Of a stretch of 64,000 nucleotides of DNA, positions 55,006-63,351 are shown in pieces (within the stretch, counting starts at the first letter, position 1; every line of letters begins with the position of its first letter). The notes beneath the pieces are model-generated. The model had not been told where the DNA came from. It saw only the letters and a program-made list of their open reading frames with translations, and searched no databases. Source of the DNA: Alphaproteobacteria bacterium (GTDB lineage Bacteria; Pseudomonadota; Alphaproteobacteria; Micavibrionales; Micavibrionaceae); assembly GCA_009995595.1 (NCBI GenBank), contig JAACPE010000002.1, forward strand, positions 1-64,000, in the 5' to 3' direction. The position numbers and the translations under genes were made by a program.

Positions 55006-55140
55006 TTATGCACTTAAGCGTAAACGGCCTTTAGCGCGGCGTGCTGATAAAACACGGCGTCCATTTTTTGTTGCCATACGTGATCTAAATCCGTGACGGC
55101 GTTTACGTACCAGTTTACTGGGTTGATATGTTCTTTTCAT
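55006..55140 (-). CDS. rpmH: 50S ribosomal protein bL34
   Basis: The 44-residue, very basic protein starts [18 protein letters not shown] and ends KGRLRLSA, the standard bL34 sequence. It is the first gene of the rpmH-rnpA-yidD-yidC-engB cluster, with the usual order. Confidence 0.97.
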   Translation of the reverse strand: MKRTYQPSKLVRKRRHGFRSRMATKNGRRVLSARRAKGRLRLSA

Positions 55141-55362
55141 TGCGCACTCCGCTTAACCCCTAAGGGCATTAACCTTTTATTTATTGAAGGCAGGTTATAC
55201 ACAGTAATAAGTAATGTGTCAATTTTACTTGCGAAATTAATGAATAATGGCACTATAGGACAGTAAAAGCTTGAAAATCAGCCACTTACCGCTCTATAAT
55301 GGCACAGAATTTGACTATAACGGCCTAATTTTCTAAAAGATTCAATAAGGGAATTTAAATAA

Positions 55363-55983
55363 ATGTATATGGATGATAAATGGAATCCTGTCCAAGGGGA
55401 CGAATTGGCAGGATTTCTGGAGCAAATTAATCCTATTGGCGACAAATACAGCGTCAATCCCGCGACAACAAATGTCGCTTGGAGACCCCTTCCTTTTTAC
55501 GATCAGGTGGCCCTTATACGCGTTAAAGATCCAGCGTGGACGCCTCGTAACCTCTTTATTTACTATTTGACAGACCAAGGAAACCTTTACTGGCTTAATG
55601 GTACATCCCCACCTATTCACGAAGTGAACGCGAAAGCACCTGTTAAAATTACAGATGAAAATGTTTTAGATTATTTACGATTCTTCTGTTTTTTTGTTCG
55701 CGGTGAAGAAGGGCCGTTCTTGGTTGCCGAATCAATGGAAGATACCTATGTCCCTAAAGATATCGATGATAAAACCAAGATGGTTATCGAAGGAACAATT
55801 CGCCCTGCGACCTATGAAGGTGCCGATGCACAAGGCAACAGGCTATGTGATGCTGTTGTTTACTATTCAAATGCCTTATTTATCGCCAATTTTTCAGTGC
55901 AACCTGGCGGCATGATTGAGATGTTGGATGATCAGCCGATTGCGGCTGATTTACCTGTCAAGATTGACGCACCTGTTTCTTAA
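55363..55983 (+). CDS. Hypothetical protein upstream of the IcmC-like gene, 206 aa
   Basis: This soluble protein has no signal peptide and a beta-rich pattern with a Trp/Pro-rich first third (VAWRPLPFYDQVALI). A GGAATT-type site precedes ATG 55363. I do not recognise it. It is on the same strand as the following IcmC-like gene, but a terminator-like hairpin at 56020 probably separates the transcripts. A link to secretion is possible only by place. Confidence 0.65.
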   Translation: MYMDDKWNPVQGDELAGFLEQINPIGDKYSVNPATTNVAWRPLPFYDQVALIRVKDPAWTPRNLFIYYLTDQGNLYWLNGTSPPIHEVNAKAPVKITDENVLDYLRFFCFFVRGEEGPFLVAESMEDTYVPKDIDDKTKMVIEGTIRPATYEGADAQGNRLCDAVVYYSNALFIANFSVQPGGMIEMLDDQPIAADLPVKIDAPVS

Positions 55984-56019
55984 GTATTTAACACATTGAA
56001 ATTAATAGTTTTTTTATCT

Positions 56020-56055
56020 TTTCGCCCTATTCTTATATCAAAGAGTCGGGCGAAA
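56020..56055 (+). terminator. Terminator-like hairpin with long loop
   Basis: TTTCGCCC (56020-56027) pairs with GGGCGAAA (56048-56055) across a 20-base loop and is followed by a T-rich stretch. It probably ends the upstream hypothetical gene's transcript. Confidence 0.6.
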
Positions 56056-56138
56056 TTTTTATTCTGCTATTTCACTATGCTATACTGAAGTTATAAGGGA
56101 ATTTTAAATAAAACGACTAAGTCGATAAAAGGGATAAG

Positions 56139-57080
56139 ATGCGTATAATTAAGCTTTCAGCTCTATTTTTCACCGCCCTCACCGTGACCATTATACACAG
56201 TGATCCAGCGAACGCGCAAACTGTTGGCAGTGTTATGGGCAACTTGAGAACAGCTTTATTCCAAGACAGTCAAAATTATGACATGTCTGGCATCCTAAGC
56301 GGCTTTAGCATGCTTTTTGGTATTTTTCTTGGTTTCATGGGTATTTTAAAGTTAAAAGATCATGTTGAAATGCCCCAACAAGTTCAAATTTGGGAGCCTA
56401 TCAAAAGATTTTTCGCAGGTGGTGGCTTCCTCGCCCTACCTTGGGTTGTACAGGCCGCGCACAGAACACTTTATCCCCCAACACCAGGATTAACAGGTAC
56501 TTCTGGCGGCTATAATACCGCTGGCGCTTCAGGAACAGGTCTTGATGCGATGCTCGTCAATCTTATGCGCGATGTATGGGGTAATTCACAACTTTTACTG
56601 CTCGCCTTTTGCTATTGCGCTGGTGTCATTCTTGTCATGGTGGGTATATCACGCATGCTTAAATCAGAACAAGAAGGGCCTAGAGGACCGCTTGGACTGG
56701 GAACAATCATGACCTTCCTTGTGGCAGGGGTGCTTTTATCAATTGATAGTATTTTAACGGCCGTCAACAATTCATTCTTTGGTGCAGGAGCGGTCCTTAG
56801 CAATGCAGGCCTTGCCTACACAGGCGGTATGAGCGGCACAGAGATTGGCCATGCCAATGCCGTTATAGGAGCTATCATGGCTTTTGTTGCCATTCTCGGT
56901 ATGATCAGCTTTGTCCGCGGCTTCTTTATTTTGCGCGGTGTTTCTGAAGGGAGTTCTCAGGCCTCCATGATGGCTGCCTTAACACACATATTAGGCGGAG
57001 CCCTTGCCGTCAACCTTGGGGCTGTTATTCAGGCAACACAAAATACACTTGGCATTACAACCTTCGGGCTTACGTTTTAA
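56139..57080 (+). CDS. IcmC/DotE-like type IVB secretion membrane protein with three repeats
   Basis: After a signal peptide (1-26) the 313 residues contain three similar two-helix modules at about 50-111, 150-213 and 243-304. Each has a Gly-rich helix, a polar loop, then a second helix ending in a short N/Q-T/S-L/F segment. The first module closely matches the IcmD/DotP-like protein at 62678 (GILKLKDHVEMP against GILKIKDHVENP, and GGGFLALP against GGGLFALP). DotE/IcmC and DotP/IcmD are related inner-membrane components in Legionella. The assignment to DotE rests on this relation and neighbours. It is on the plus strand, inverted relative to icmD-icmJ-icmB. Confidence 0.72.
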   Translation: MRIIKLSALFFTALTVTIIHSDPANAQTVGSVMGNLRTALFQDSQNYDMSGILSGFSMLFGIFLGFMGILKLKDHVEMPQQVQIWEPIKRFFAGGGFLALPWVVQAAHRTLYPPTPGLTGTSGGYNTAGASGTGLDAMLVNLMRDVWGNSQLLLLAFCYCAGVILVMVGISRMLKSEQEGPRGPLGLGTIMTFLVAGVLLSIDSILTAVNNSFFGAGAVLSNAGLAYTGGMSGTEIGHANAVIGAIMAFVAILGMISFVRGFFILRGVSEGSSQASMMAALTHILGGALAVNLGAVIQATQNTLGITTFGLTF

Positions 57081-57109
57081 GAAAACAATTAAACCTATAG
57101 TGATTGTCA

Positions 57110-57137
57110 TTAAGCCTTACCTTGTGGTAAGGCTTAA
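57110..57137 (+). promoter_or_regulatory. Hairpin covering the ribosome binding site of the downstream hydroxylase
   Basis: TTAAGCCTTAC, loop CTTGTG, GTAAGGCTTAA is a perfect 11-base stem. The 3' arm contains AAGG (57129-57132), 8 bases before the ATG at 57141, so the only ribosome site visible is inside the stem. There is no T-run after it. Confidence 0.6.
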
Positions 57138-57140
57138 ATT

Positions 57141-58343
57141 ATGCTGAACAAGAAAAACAACCATTACGACATTGCCATTATAGGGGGCGGACATGCAGGT
57201 CTAACGACACTATGTCTTCTGGTGCAGGCTGGATTTAAGGTGGCCTTGATTGATACAGAAGACCCCAAAACATTCAAATCCAAAGGACGTACGCGCACAA
57301 CTGCAATCTCCTATGGTTCAGCTAAAGTGATTGAAAAAACAGGCATTTGGAACGACCTCCTCAAAAAAGCATGCCCGATAAAGAACATCCAAATCATGGA
57401 TGGAAGTGGTTCACCCGTTTTATTAAAATTTGAGTCTGCCTCTCTAAACAAAGATGCTTTTGGATGGATTATTGATAATAATATTATCAAATGCGCACTC
57501 TATGATAAGGCAAAGAAATATAAGAATGCCGCATTTTATTCAATGCGCCGTGTGATTGATTTTAAAAATCACGACAGCCATATTGACATCACACTTGATC
57601 AAAATGAAAAAATTTCAGCCAATTTAATTATTGGCGCTGATGGGCGTCATTCTTTTACGCGTAAACATCTTGGTTTAAAAACGCGTAATTGGTCTTACAA
57701 TCAGACCGCTATTGTTTGTTTTGTAAACCATGAAAAATCGCATAATAATGTTGCAATCGAACATTTTTTTAAAGAAGGCCCGTTTGCCATTTTACCGATG
57801 CCAGATGATGAAAAAGGCAAACACTGGTCTTCTATTGTTTGGAGCGAGGACGAACACGTCAAAAAATCTATTTTAACATATGATGAATACAATTTTATCT
57901 TAGCCCTAAAAACACGTTTTCCTGAATTTTATGGCGATATTTTAGGCTGTAGCGCGCGTTTATCATATCCGCTCACCTTTTCACATGCACAAGATTATAT
58001 TGCCCCCAAATGCGCTCTTATTGCCGATGCGGCGCATGGTATACACCCTATTGCAGGGCAAGGGCTCAATATTGGCCTGCGGGATATTGATGTTCTCACA
58101 ACTTTGTTAATTGAAGCGAAAAATAAAGGCAAAAATTGGCAGTCTCATGAAATTTTAGAACAATATCAGTCACTACGTCGCCCTGATAACATGATCATGG
58201 CGGGAGCGACAGATAAACTTAACAGCCTGTTTGGGAGTGATTTTGGAACAATAAAAATGGGGCGAAAAATAGGACTTAATCTTGTCAGTAAAGTTAAGCC
58301 TGCAAAAGAATTTTTTATGCGCCGCGCCATGGGCGACAAGTAA
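57141..58343 (+). CDS. FAD-dependent UbiH/UbiF/Coq6-family hydroxylase
   Basis: These flavin monooxygenases hydroxylate the ubiquinone ring. FAD binding: IAIIGGGHAGLTT at the N-terminus, the GADGRHSFTRKHLG segment in the middle, and IADAAHGIHPIAGQGLNIGLRD near residue 290, which is the second FAD motif. Length 400. Which ring position (C5, C6 or C1) cannot be told from sequence alone. It is enclosed by secretion genes but unrelated to them; it is convergent with the hypothetical gene at 58353. Confidence 0.9.
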   Translation: MLNKKNNHYDIAIIGGGHAGLTTLCLLVQAGFKVALIDTEDPKTFKSKGRTRTTAISYGSAKVIEKTGIWNDLLKKACPIKNIQIMDGSGSPVLLKFESASLNKDAFGWIIDNNIIKCALYDKAKKYKNAAFYSMRRVIDFKNHDSHIDITLDQNEKISANLIIGADGRHSFTRKHLGLKTRNWSYNQTAIVCFVNHEKSHNNVAIEHFFKEGPFAILPMPDDEKGKHWSSIVWSEDEHVKKSILTYDEYNFILALKTRFPEFYGDILGCSARLSYPLTFSHAQDYIAPKCALIADAAHGIHPIAGQGLNIGLRDIDVLTTLLIEAKNKGKNWQSHEILEQYQSLRRPDNMIMAGATDKLNSLFGSDFGTIKMGRKIGLNLVSKVKPAKEFFMRRAMGDK

Positions 58344-58352
58344 CCCAGATTG

Positions 58353-58841
58353 TTAAAACATTGCTCTTGGAACGGGCTGCGTTAAATCAGGATCTTGCGA
58401 CATAATAACTGCCGCGCCATTCGATTGGTTAAACAAATCAAGAAGCTCTGGTTTTAATTTATAAATCGTTCTTTTGCGCTCTTTATCATAGAATTTTTCT
58501 GTGATCTCTTTCACAGGGCTTTTAAAAGAAATATCCTTCGCGATATACCCTTTTTCAGGATCATTTGCGAAACTGCATTGAATATAAGAAAAATTCACCT
58601 GCCCATAGCTATCGACATATTTATAGTAAATACGCACGGAACTTGGAGGGTATTCTTCAACAAAAGTTTGATCAAGAGTATTGGGAAAAGTCAGTTGCTG
58701 TTCCAAAAAAGTATTACAAATACCATAGTTAATACTGCCTTGAGGCGGCGCGCATGATTTGACAAAATAGTAAATGACTGCTGATAATAAAATCAGTGAA
58801 CCAATCACAACCAAGCGTTTATTTGCGAGAATTTTTTCCAT
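58353..58841 (-). CDS. Membrane-anchored periplasmic protein downstream of icmB
   Basis: The protein of 162 residues starts with a basic segment and one hydrophobic helix (about 8-27), then a periplasmic domain with Tyr-rich strands and Cys residues (KSCAPPQ, YGICNTF, IQCSF). The ATG lies 9 bases after the icmB stop, so it is co-transcribed with the secretion ATPase. I recognise no family. It is a candidate accessory factor of the type IVB system. Confidence 0.7.
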   Translation of the reverse strand: MEKILANKRLVVIGSLILLSAVIYYFVKSCAPPQGSINYGICNTFLEQQLTFPNTLDQTFVEEYPPSSVRIYYKYVDSYGQVNFSYIQCSFANDPEKGYIAKDISFKSPVKEITEKFYDKERKRTIYKLKPELLDLFNQSNGAAVIMSQDPDLTQPVPRAMF

Positions 58842-58850
58842 TGAAATGGC

Positions 58851-61800
58851 CTAGCTCGCTTTTTTCTGCTCGTTATCAAGATCTTCTGGTCTTTTGGTCA
58901 GGGATTCTCCTGCAGCTTCAATCAATTCATTCACAATAGTTTTAATCACTTCATTAAGTGCGGCAGAGCGGGTTTCCCCCTTTTCTGCAAGCATAATAAT
59001 ACGGCGCTTAATTTCACCTCGCGCACTACCGCCAGGGAAGTTTGCGGCAAGCATCTGCCGAGCGCGGCTTGCGCCTAATTTATCATACAATCTTGTGCGA
59101 ATGGCCACATCCTCAGATGACGTTGAAAGCGCCCAAAGCTCAATAGGACCAAGTGTATTAATCAAATGCTGTTCAAAACGCCCTTCCGTTGTGCCCAAAA
59201 CAAGCAAAGCTGGCGCACCGCTGGCTTTGGGGCCTGTTAGTTTATAACGAATGACATTACGAGCAGTTTCAGAAAGACCGAATCGCTCTTGAATATTATC
59301 TACGGCCTGGTCAGAGATCGCCGCTCCCAAGACCCAAACCCCAGTTGCCAGATCAACCATATCATCATCAAAGTCATCTAAAAGCTGTGACGAGAGTGCA
59401 ATCTGAACTGAGCGCTTACGTCCTTCACGAACGTCGCGAACGACTTGAGCGCGCACGGCGTTTGATCGGCTCGTTCTGTGAAATTCATCGTAACAAAGAC
59501 GTTTTGGTGTTTCCATCACATCTTGAACACGAAGCTCATGCCACGGTCTAAATTTTTCAGGAATTTTGTCAATCATCTCTGGCCCAATCCACCAGTTACT
59601 TACCAAGGTGTGGCGGGCAAGCATGTACATGATTGAAGTCTGACGATCTGCTGTTTCGTCCCCTTGTGGTGACACATCCATCAAATCGAGCGCACATAAA
59701 CGCGCTTGGGATACATCAAATTGGGTCACACCAGACAAAATTGGAAACTCACGCACAGCTGAGGTAATCATCCGCTCAAAGGCATTAATAACATTTTCTG
59801 CAGTGACCCCAACCGCGGTCTGTTCGAGCAAGCTTCGAATTTGGGGGCGGCGTGATGCTGTAATAGAATCTGCAAGGACAGGCGCCGCATGACGCTGCGC
59901 TCTAATAGCCATCGTAATTTCGCCCGCATCAAACATTCGGTCAACAACATCCCACCAATATGGATCAGCAGGAAGATGGATATTATTTTTCTGCAGCGCT
60001 TCATCCACTTCGGGATCAAGGCGCGGTAAGTAGCCTCGCGGCTCTGAGTTCGCAGCAGCATCATCACGCCAGCGGTACATTTCGTCCACAACAAGCCCAG
60101 CCAGTTGTTGCATACCATCATAAGGAGAATCATGCCCGGGCGGAGTGCATAACAACGTCATAAGCTCAACAAGATAGCTTCGCGCATCCATCAGCGGATA
60201 ACGACAACCCAATTGTGTGTCAAAAGGGTTCACGGCATATTCATTTGTCATACGAAGGCGGTAATGTTCGGCCTCATGCTTGCGGTTTTCAGGCAGTGCT
60301 GATTTAATCATTGAAATCATGCCCGCAGAGGAAGGGCCAATATCAATAATAGCCACGTAAGGCAGTTTGCTAATTCCGGGCGTCAAACAAGTTGCAGTGT
60401 TCATCGAATTCAAAAGAACCGATTTCCCTGCGCCCGGTTGCGCGAAAATCAAATCAAACCATGTTGTTGTTAAATTTGTTCCTGTTTGATATGGCCATAC
60501 CTTACCATCTGGCGTTCTAAATAACATGGCGCCGTTTTCAAAAGGTGAGGACGGGCGTTGCCATGGGAGAAGCTTCATGACTTCATACATTGGTGCAATT
60601 GCTGTTGGCGCTGTCCCTGCACAATGTATCCCCATAGCAGAAGACATAACGGTATCTAGAGGATCACCAGAAAACTCTGAAACCTGGCAATAACCCCACG
60701 ATTCTACAGACTGTACAAGATTTGATAAACGATCTTGCATAAGTTTCATATTATCGGCAGGTGCCCATGTTGCCACAGAAACCCGAAGGCGGATAACAGG
60801 CTCTTTACGTGCTAGTCTTTGAAGACCCTCAAGCGAGAACTTCACCTGTTTATTGAGAGCATTTGTGACACCCATAATTGTTGCGGCAAAGCTCTTCATG
60901 GCGGTTGCATAAGCGCCGCCGCCTTCAATAAGGAACGAGATACGGTATGGCACTTTTGCATCAAAAAGCCTGTTTAACAGCATGGGAAACGGGCTAGGGT
61001 CCATTGGTGCTAGCGTAATATCAATACCGCCCCAGAGCAAATCACCCATTCGGACAATCGATTCGTTTATGACCCGTGCATCGGCAAGAGCGAGTTGCTG
61101 TTTAATAGGAGGCCATAAAACGTCAGAAACGTCTCGTTTATCCATTGGAGCACGCGATGGGATGGGATCACCCGGCAAACAGGCACGCCAGTTTTCATGT
61201 GCCTTGGTTGGATAAAGGTTATTTTTTATCGCACGCATGGCGTCATGGACTTCCATCACCTCACCACGAATGCCAAGCTCATCGATAGAAGACATAATTG
61301 CCGCGACATAGCTTTTATGGCGGGTGCGCAAAGCATCAATAGCAGCCATCGGGTTTTGTGAAAATCCAGCATTCACCCACTTTTTATTATGCGCTTCTTT
61401 TTTTGCCCGGGTCACTTCATTTTTCGTCAGAATTGAGGGGCGCGTCCATAAAACAAAATACGACTCCTCGTATGATAAATAACGCGACAAGTGCCTCACG
61501 CGTTCTTCAAAAATATCATCAACAGCAAGGCCAGTGTCCGTTGCCGCAGCTCTAGAGGCGCGCATGAGCCTCGTTAAATCGCTTTTAACACGATTGGGGT
61601 CACGAACAAAAAAGACCTGCATCGCATGACCTTGGCGGTCAAACCGAGCGCCAAATTTGATTGTCGAGCCTTCAATAATAAATTTATACTCTTCTTCACC
61701 AATGATCTGACGGCTTCCGTCAATCTTAACGTACGTAATCAGCGATCCATCAGTTGAAACAAGCGTCGTGTCCCCATCTGCTGTTTCAAGACGAATAAAG

Positions 61801-61862
61801 CTCTCAACCGATTGTTTCAATGCGGTTTGGAAAGGAGCCAGTATTTTATCTAAAATATTCAT
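58851..61862 (-). CDS. icmB: Type IVB secretion system ATPase IcmB/DotO
   Basis: DotO/IcmB is the VirB4-like hexameric ATPase that powers Dot/Icm (and IncI TraU) systems at the cytoplasmic face. The 1003-residue size agrees with the Legionella protein. The Walker A motif is QPGAGKSVLL at about residue 470 and Walker B LCYDEFHRT near 790. The helical N-terminal half is typical of the family. It forms a minus-strand operon: partial icmG-like, icmD, icmJ, icmB and the small membrane protein. The C-terminal AGESLTKRPEDL tail is polar. Confidence 0.93.
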   Translation of the reverse strand: MNILDKILAPFQTALKQSVESFIRLETADGDTTLVSTDGSLITYVKIDGSRQIIGEEEYKFIIEGSTIKFGARFDRQGHAMQVFFVRDPNRVKSDLTRLMRASRAAATDTGLAVDDIFEERVRHLSRYLSYEESYFVLWTRPSILTKNEVTRAKKEAHNKKWVNAGFSQNPMAAIDALRTRHKSYVAAIMSSIDELGIRGEVMEVHDAMRAIKNNLYPTKAHENWRACLPGDPIPSRAPMDKRDVSDVLWPPIKQQLALADARVINESIVRMGDLLWGGIDITLAPMDPSPFPMLLNRLFDAKVPYRISFLIEGGGAYATAMKSFAATIMGVTNALNKQVKFSLEGLQRLARKEPVIRLRVSVATWAPADNMKLMQDRLSNLVQSVESWGYCQVSEFSGDPLDTVMSSAMGIHCAGTAPTAIAPMYEVMKLLPWQRPSSPFENGAMLFRTPDGKVWPYQTGTNLTTTWFDLIFAQPGAGKSVLLNSMNTATCLTPGISKLPYVAIIDIGPSSAGMISMIKSALPENRKHEAEHYRLRMTNEYAVNPFDTQLGCRYPLMDARSYLVELMTLLCTPPGHDSPYDGMQQLAGLVVDEMYRWRDDAAANSEPRGYLPRLDPEVDEALQKNNIHLPADPYWWDVVDRMFDAGEITMAIRAQRHAAPVLADSITASRRPQIRSLLEQTAVGVTAENVINAFERMITSAVREFPILSGVTQFDVSQARLCALDLMDVSPQGDETADRQTSIMYMLARHTLVSNWWIGPEMIDKIPEKFRPWHELRVQDVMETPKRLCYDEFHRTSRSNAVRAQVVRDVREGRKRSVQIALSSQLLDDFDDDMVDLATGVWVLGAAISDQAVDNIQERFGLSETARNVIRYKLTGPKASGAPALLVLGTTEGRFEQHLINTLGPIELWALSTSSEDVAIRTRLYDKLGASRARQMLAANFPGGSARGEIKRRIIMLAEKGETRSAALNEVIKTIVNELIEAAGESLTKRPEDLDNEQKKAS

Positions 61863-61971
61863 GGGGTGATTAAAACAGTCAAAAAGTTACAGTCTAAAAT
61901 TATTATACATTAGACCAACAAGATAGGGAAAACTGATCTTTTCTCCCCAAAACATTCATTATATAAATTAT

Positions 61972-62670
61972 TTAAGCGACGTCCGCGACTTCTGCGTATA
62001 GAAGCTTCCATTTGTTTGGGATTTTGCCGCCAAATGGGCCATCTTTTGAACGCCAATAGGCTAAAATCTGCGGGAATTGATTAAACTCTAGATCACCCTC
62101 TTTGATGATGCGCCTATCAAGCGGAAATAACCTTATTCCTTCGAGTTTTTTGCTACGCATGTCATAGTGTTTAGGGCCTAAGAAATCGCGCATGACTATT
62201 GCCAACACAAAAGGGTCATCAGTTTCAAGCCGTGTTTTTGCTTCTTCGCGGCGTTTCATCATCTGATCAAGCGTTGTTTTAGCTGTTTCAGCCATAGAGC
62301 CTTGCGAGATACGAGCCACATAAATTGCGCGGGCTACATGGTGAACCTCTGCCTGTGACATTTCTGGCATCCATATTAGAGCGCCAGAACGCATAGAAGA
62401 AACCTTCTCTAGATCAAAACATTGATGGCAGAACATGCACCCTGTTGCAAGGTTGTCAAACCGTGTATCTGAGGTATTGCCATTAATAAAAACAATTTGC
62501 TGATATTTCTTTGAATGAAAGCCACAAAATCGGCATGTGTCTTTATCACGACTAAAAACTTTTTGAATAATTTCAGCGTCAAGCACAGCAGGCTTGCCAG
62601 AAAGCGATTGAGCACCGCTAGAAAAATTAGCGATGCCCAATGTAATTGGTAAAAATTTATTAGCTGACAT
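61972..62670 (-). CDS. icmJ: Type IVB coupling-complex protein IcmJ/DotN
   Basis: DotN/IcmJ is an HNH-related zinc protein that binds the coupling ATPase DotL in the substrate-receptor complex. The zinc cluster is C46-x2-C49 (CRFCGFHSKKYQQIV) and C78-x2-C81 with C84 (GCMFCHQC). Length 232 is a little more than Legionella IcmJ. The order icmD-icmJ-icmB is the Legionella order. It is 7 bases from icmD. Confidence 0.9.
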   Translation of the reverse strand: MSANKFLPITLGIANFSSGAQSLSGKPAVLDAEIIQKVFSRDKDTCRFCGFHSKKYQQIVFINGNTSDTRFDNLATGCMFCHQCFDLEKVSSMRSGALIWMPEMSQAEVHHVARAIYVARISQGSMAETAKTTLDQMMKRREEAKTRLETDDPFVLAIVMRDFLGPKHYDMRSKKLEGIRLFPLDRRIIKEGDLEFNQFPQILAYWRSKDGPFGGKIPNKWKLLYAEVADVA

Positions 62671-62677
62671 TAACAGA

Positions 62678-63061
62678 TTAGTTAACGTTAAACTGAACTT
62701 TGTTCAATGTCGCAGATGTTGGTGTTGTACCTGTACCCACTGTGTTTTGCATTGCTTCGAATACGATTGGAAGTGCAAACAAACCACCGCCAGCTGCTAA
62801 ACGGATTGCGCCGTGTTGTAGAGGTGTTTGTGATGGGTTTTCAACATGGTCTTTAATTTTCAAAATACCAAGAACACCAAGAAGAATTCCGATCATGTAT
62901 GAAAGACCTGTCAATAGACCTGGAAGATCTTCAATAGATGTGTTGATGTTCTGTGCAATGTTACCAAAGTCGTTTGCATGTGCTGCATCTGCACCTGCCA
63001 TTAGACCAACTGTTACTGCTGCACTAAGTTTAATGCCTGTGTTGCTTAATAGTTTTTTCAT
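62678..63061 (-). CDS. icmD: Type IVB inner-membrane protein IcmD/DotP
   Basis: From ATG 63061 (AAGGAG upstream) the 127-residue protein has a signal peptide ending AHAN and one two-helix module: SYMIGILLGVLGILKIKDHVENP, then GGGLFALPIVFEAMQNTVG. This resembles IcmD/DotP of Dot/Icm systems. A longer frame starts at 63121 but begins in basic residues before the signal peptide. The roughly 290 bases upstream to 63351 are AT-rich and hold no gene that I can see; a promoter for this operon may lie there. Confidence 0.85.
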   Translation of the reverse strand: MKKLLSNTGIKLSAAVTVGLMAGADAAHANDFGNIAQNINTSIEDLPGLLTGLSYMIGILLGVLGILKIKDHVENPSQTPLQHGAIRLAAGGGLFALPIVFEAMQNTVGTGTTPTSATLNKVQFNVN

Positions 63062-63351
63062 TTTAATCTCCTTAAAAGTTATCTGCATTTTAATCTCATT
63101 ATCAAATCTTATCATAATCAAAACTTGTATGCGATTTTGATAAATCGGCTAACTCGTTCGTTTGTTACGTCGTACTCATTAGCTTATATATTCATTTGAA
63201 CACATTTTGACCAAATTAGGCAAATTTCTTTAGATAAAATTGAAATTATTTTTATAAAGCATTGATAATAAACAAAAAAAATTGTCTTTTTTTGCCATAT
63301 TTGAAGCTATTTTTAAATAACTGTTCCTCTAAATTCCAAAAAATAACCAAT

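Noticed and set aside
55195-55203. Single DnaA-box-like TTATACACA near rpmH
   Set aside because: Only one site, no cluster, no dnaA/dnaN or AT-rich unwinding region; not enough for an origin.
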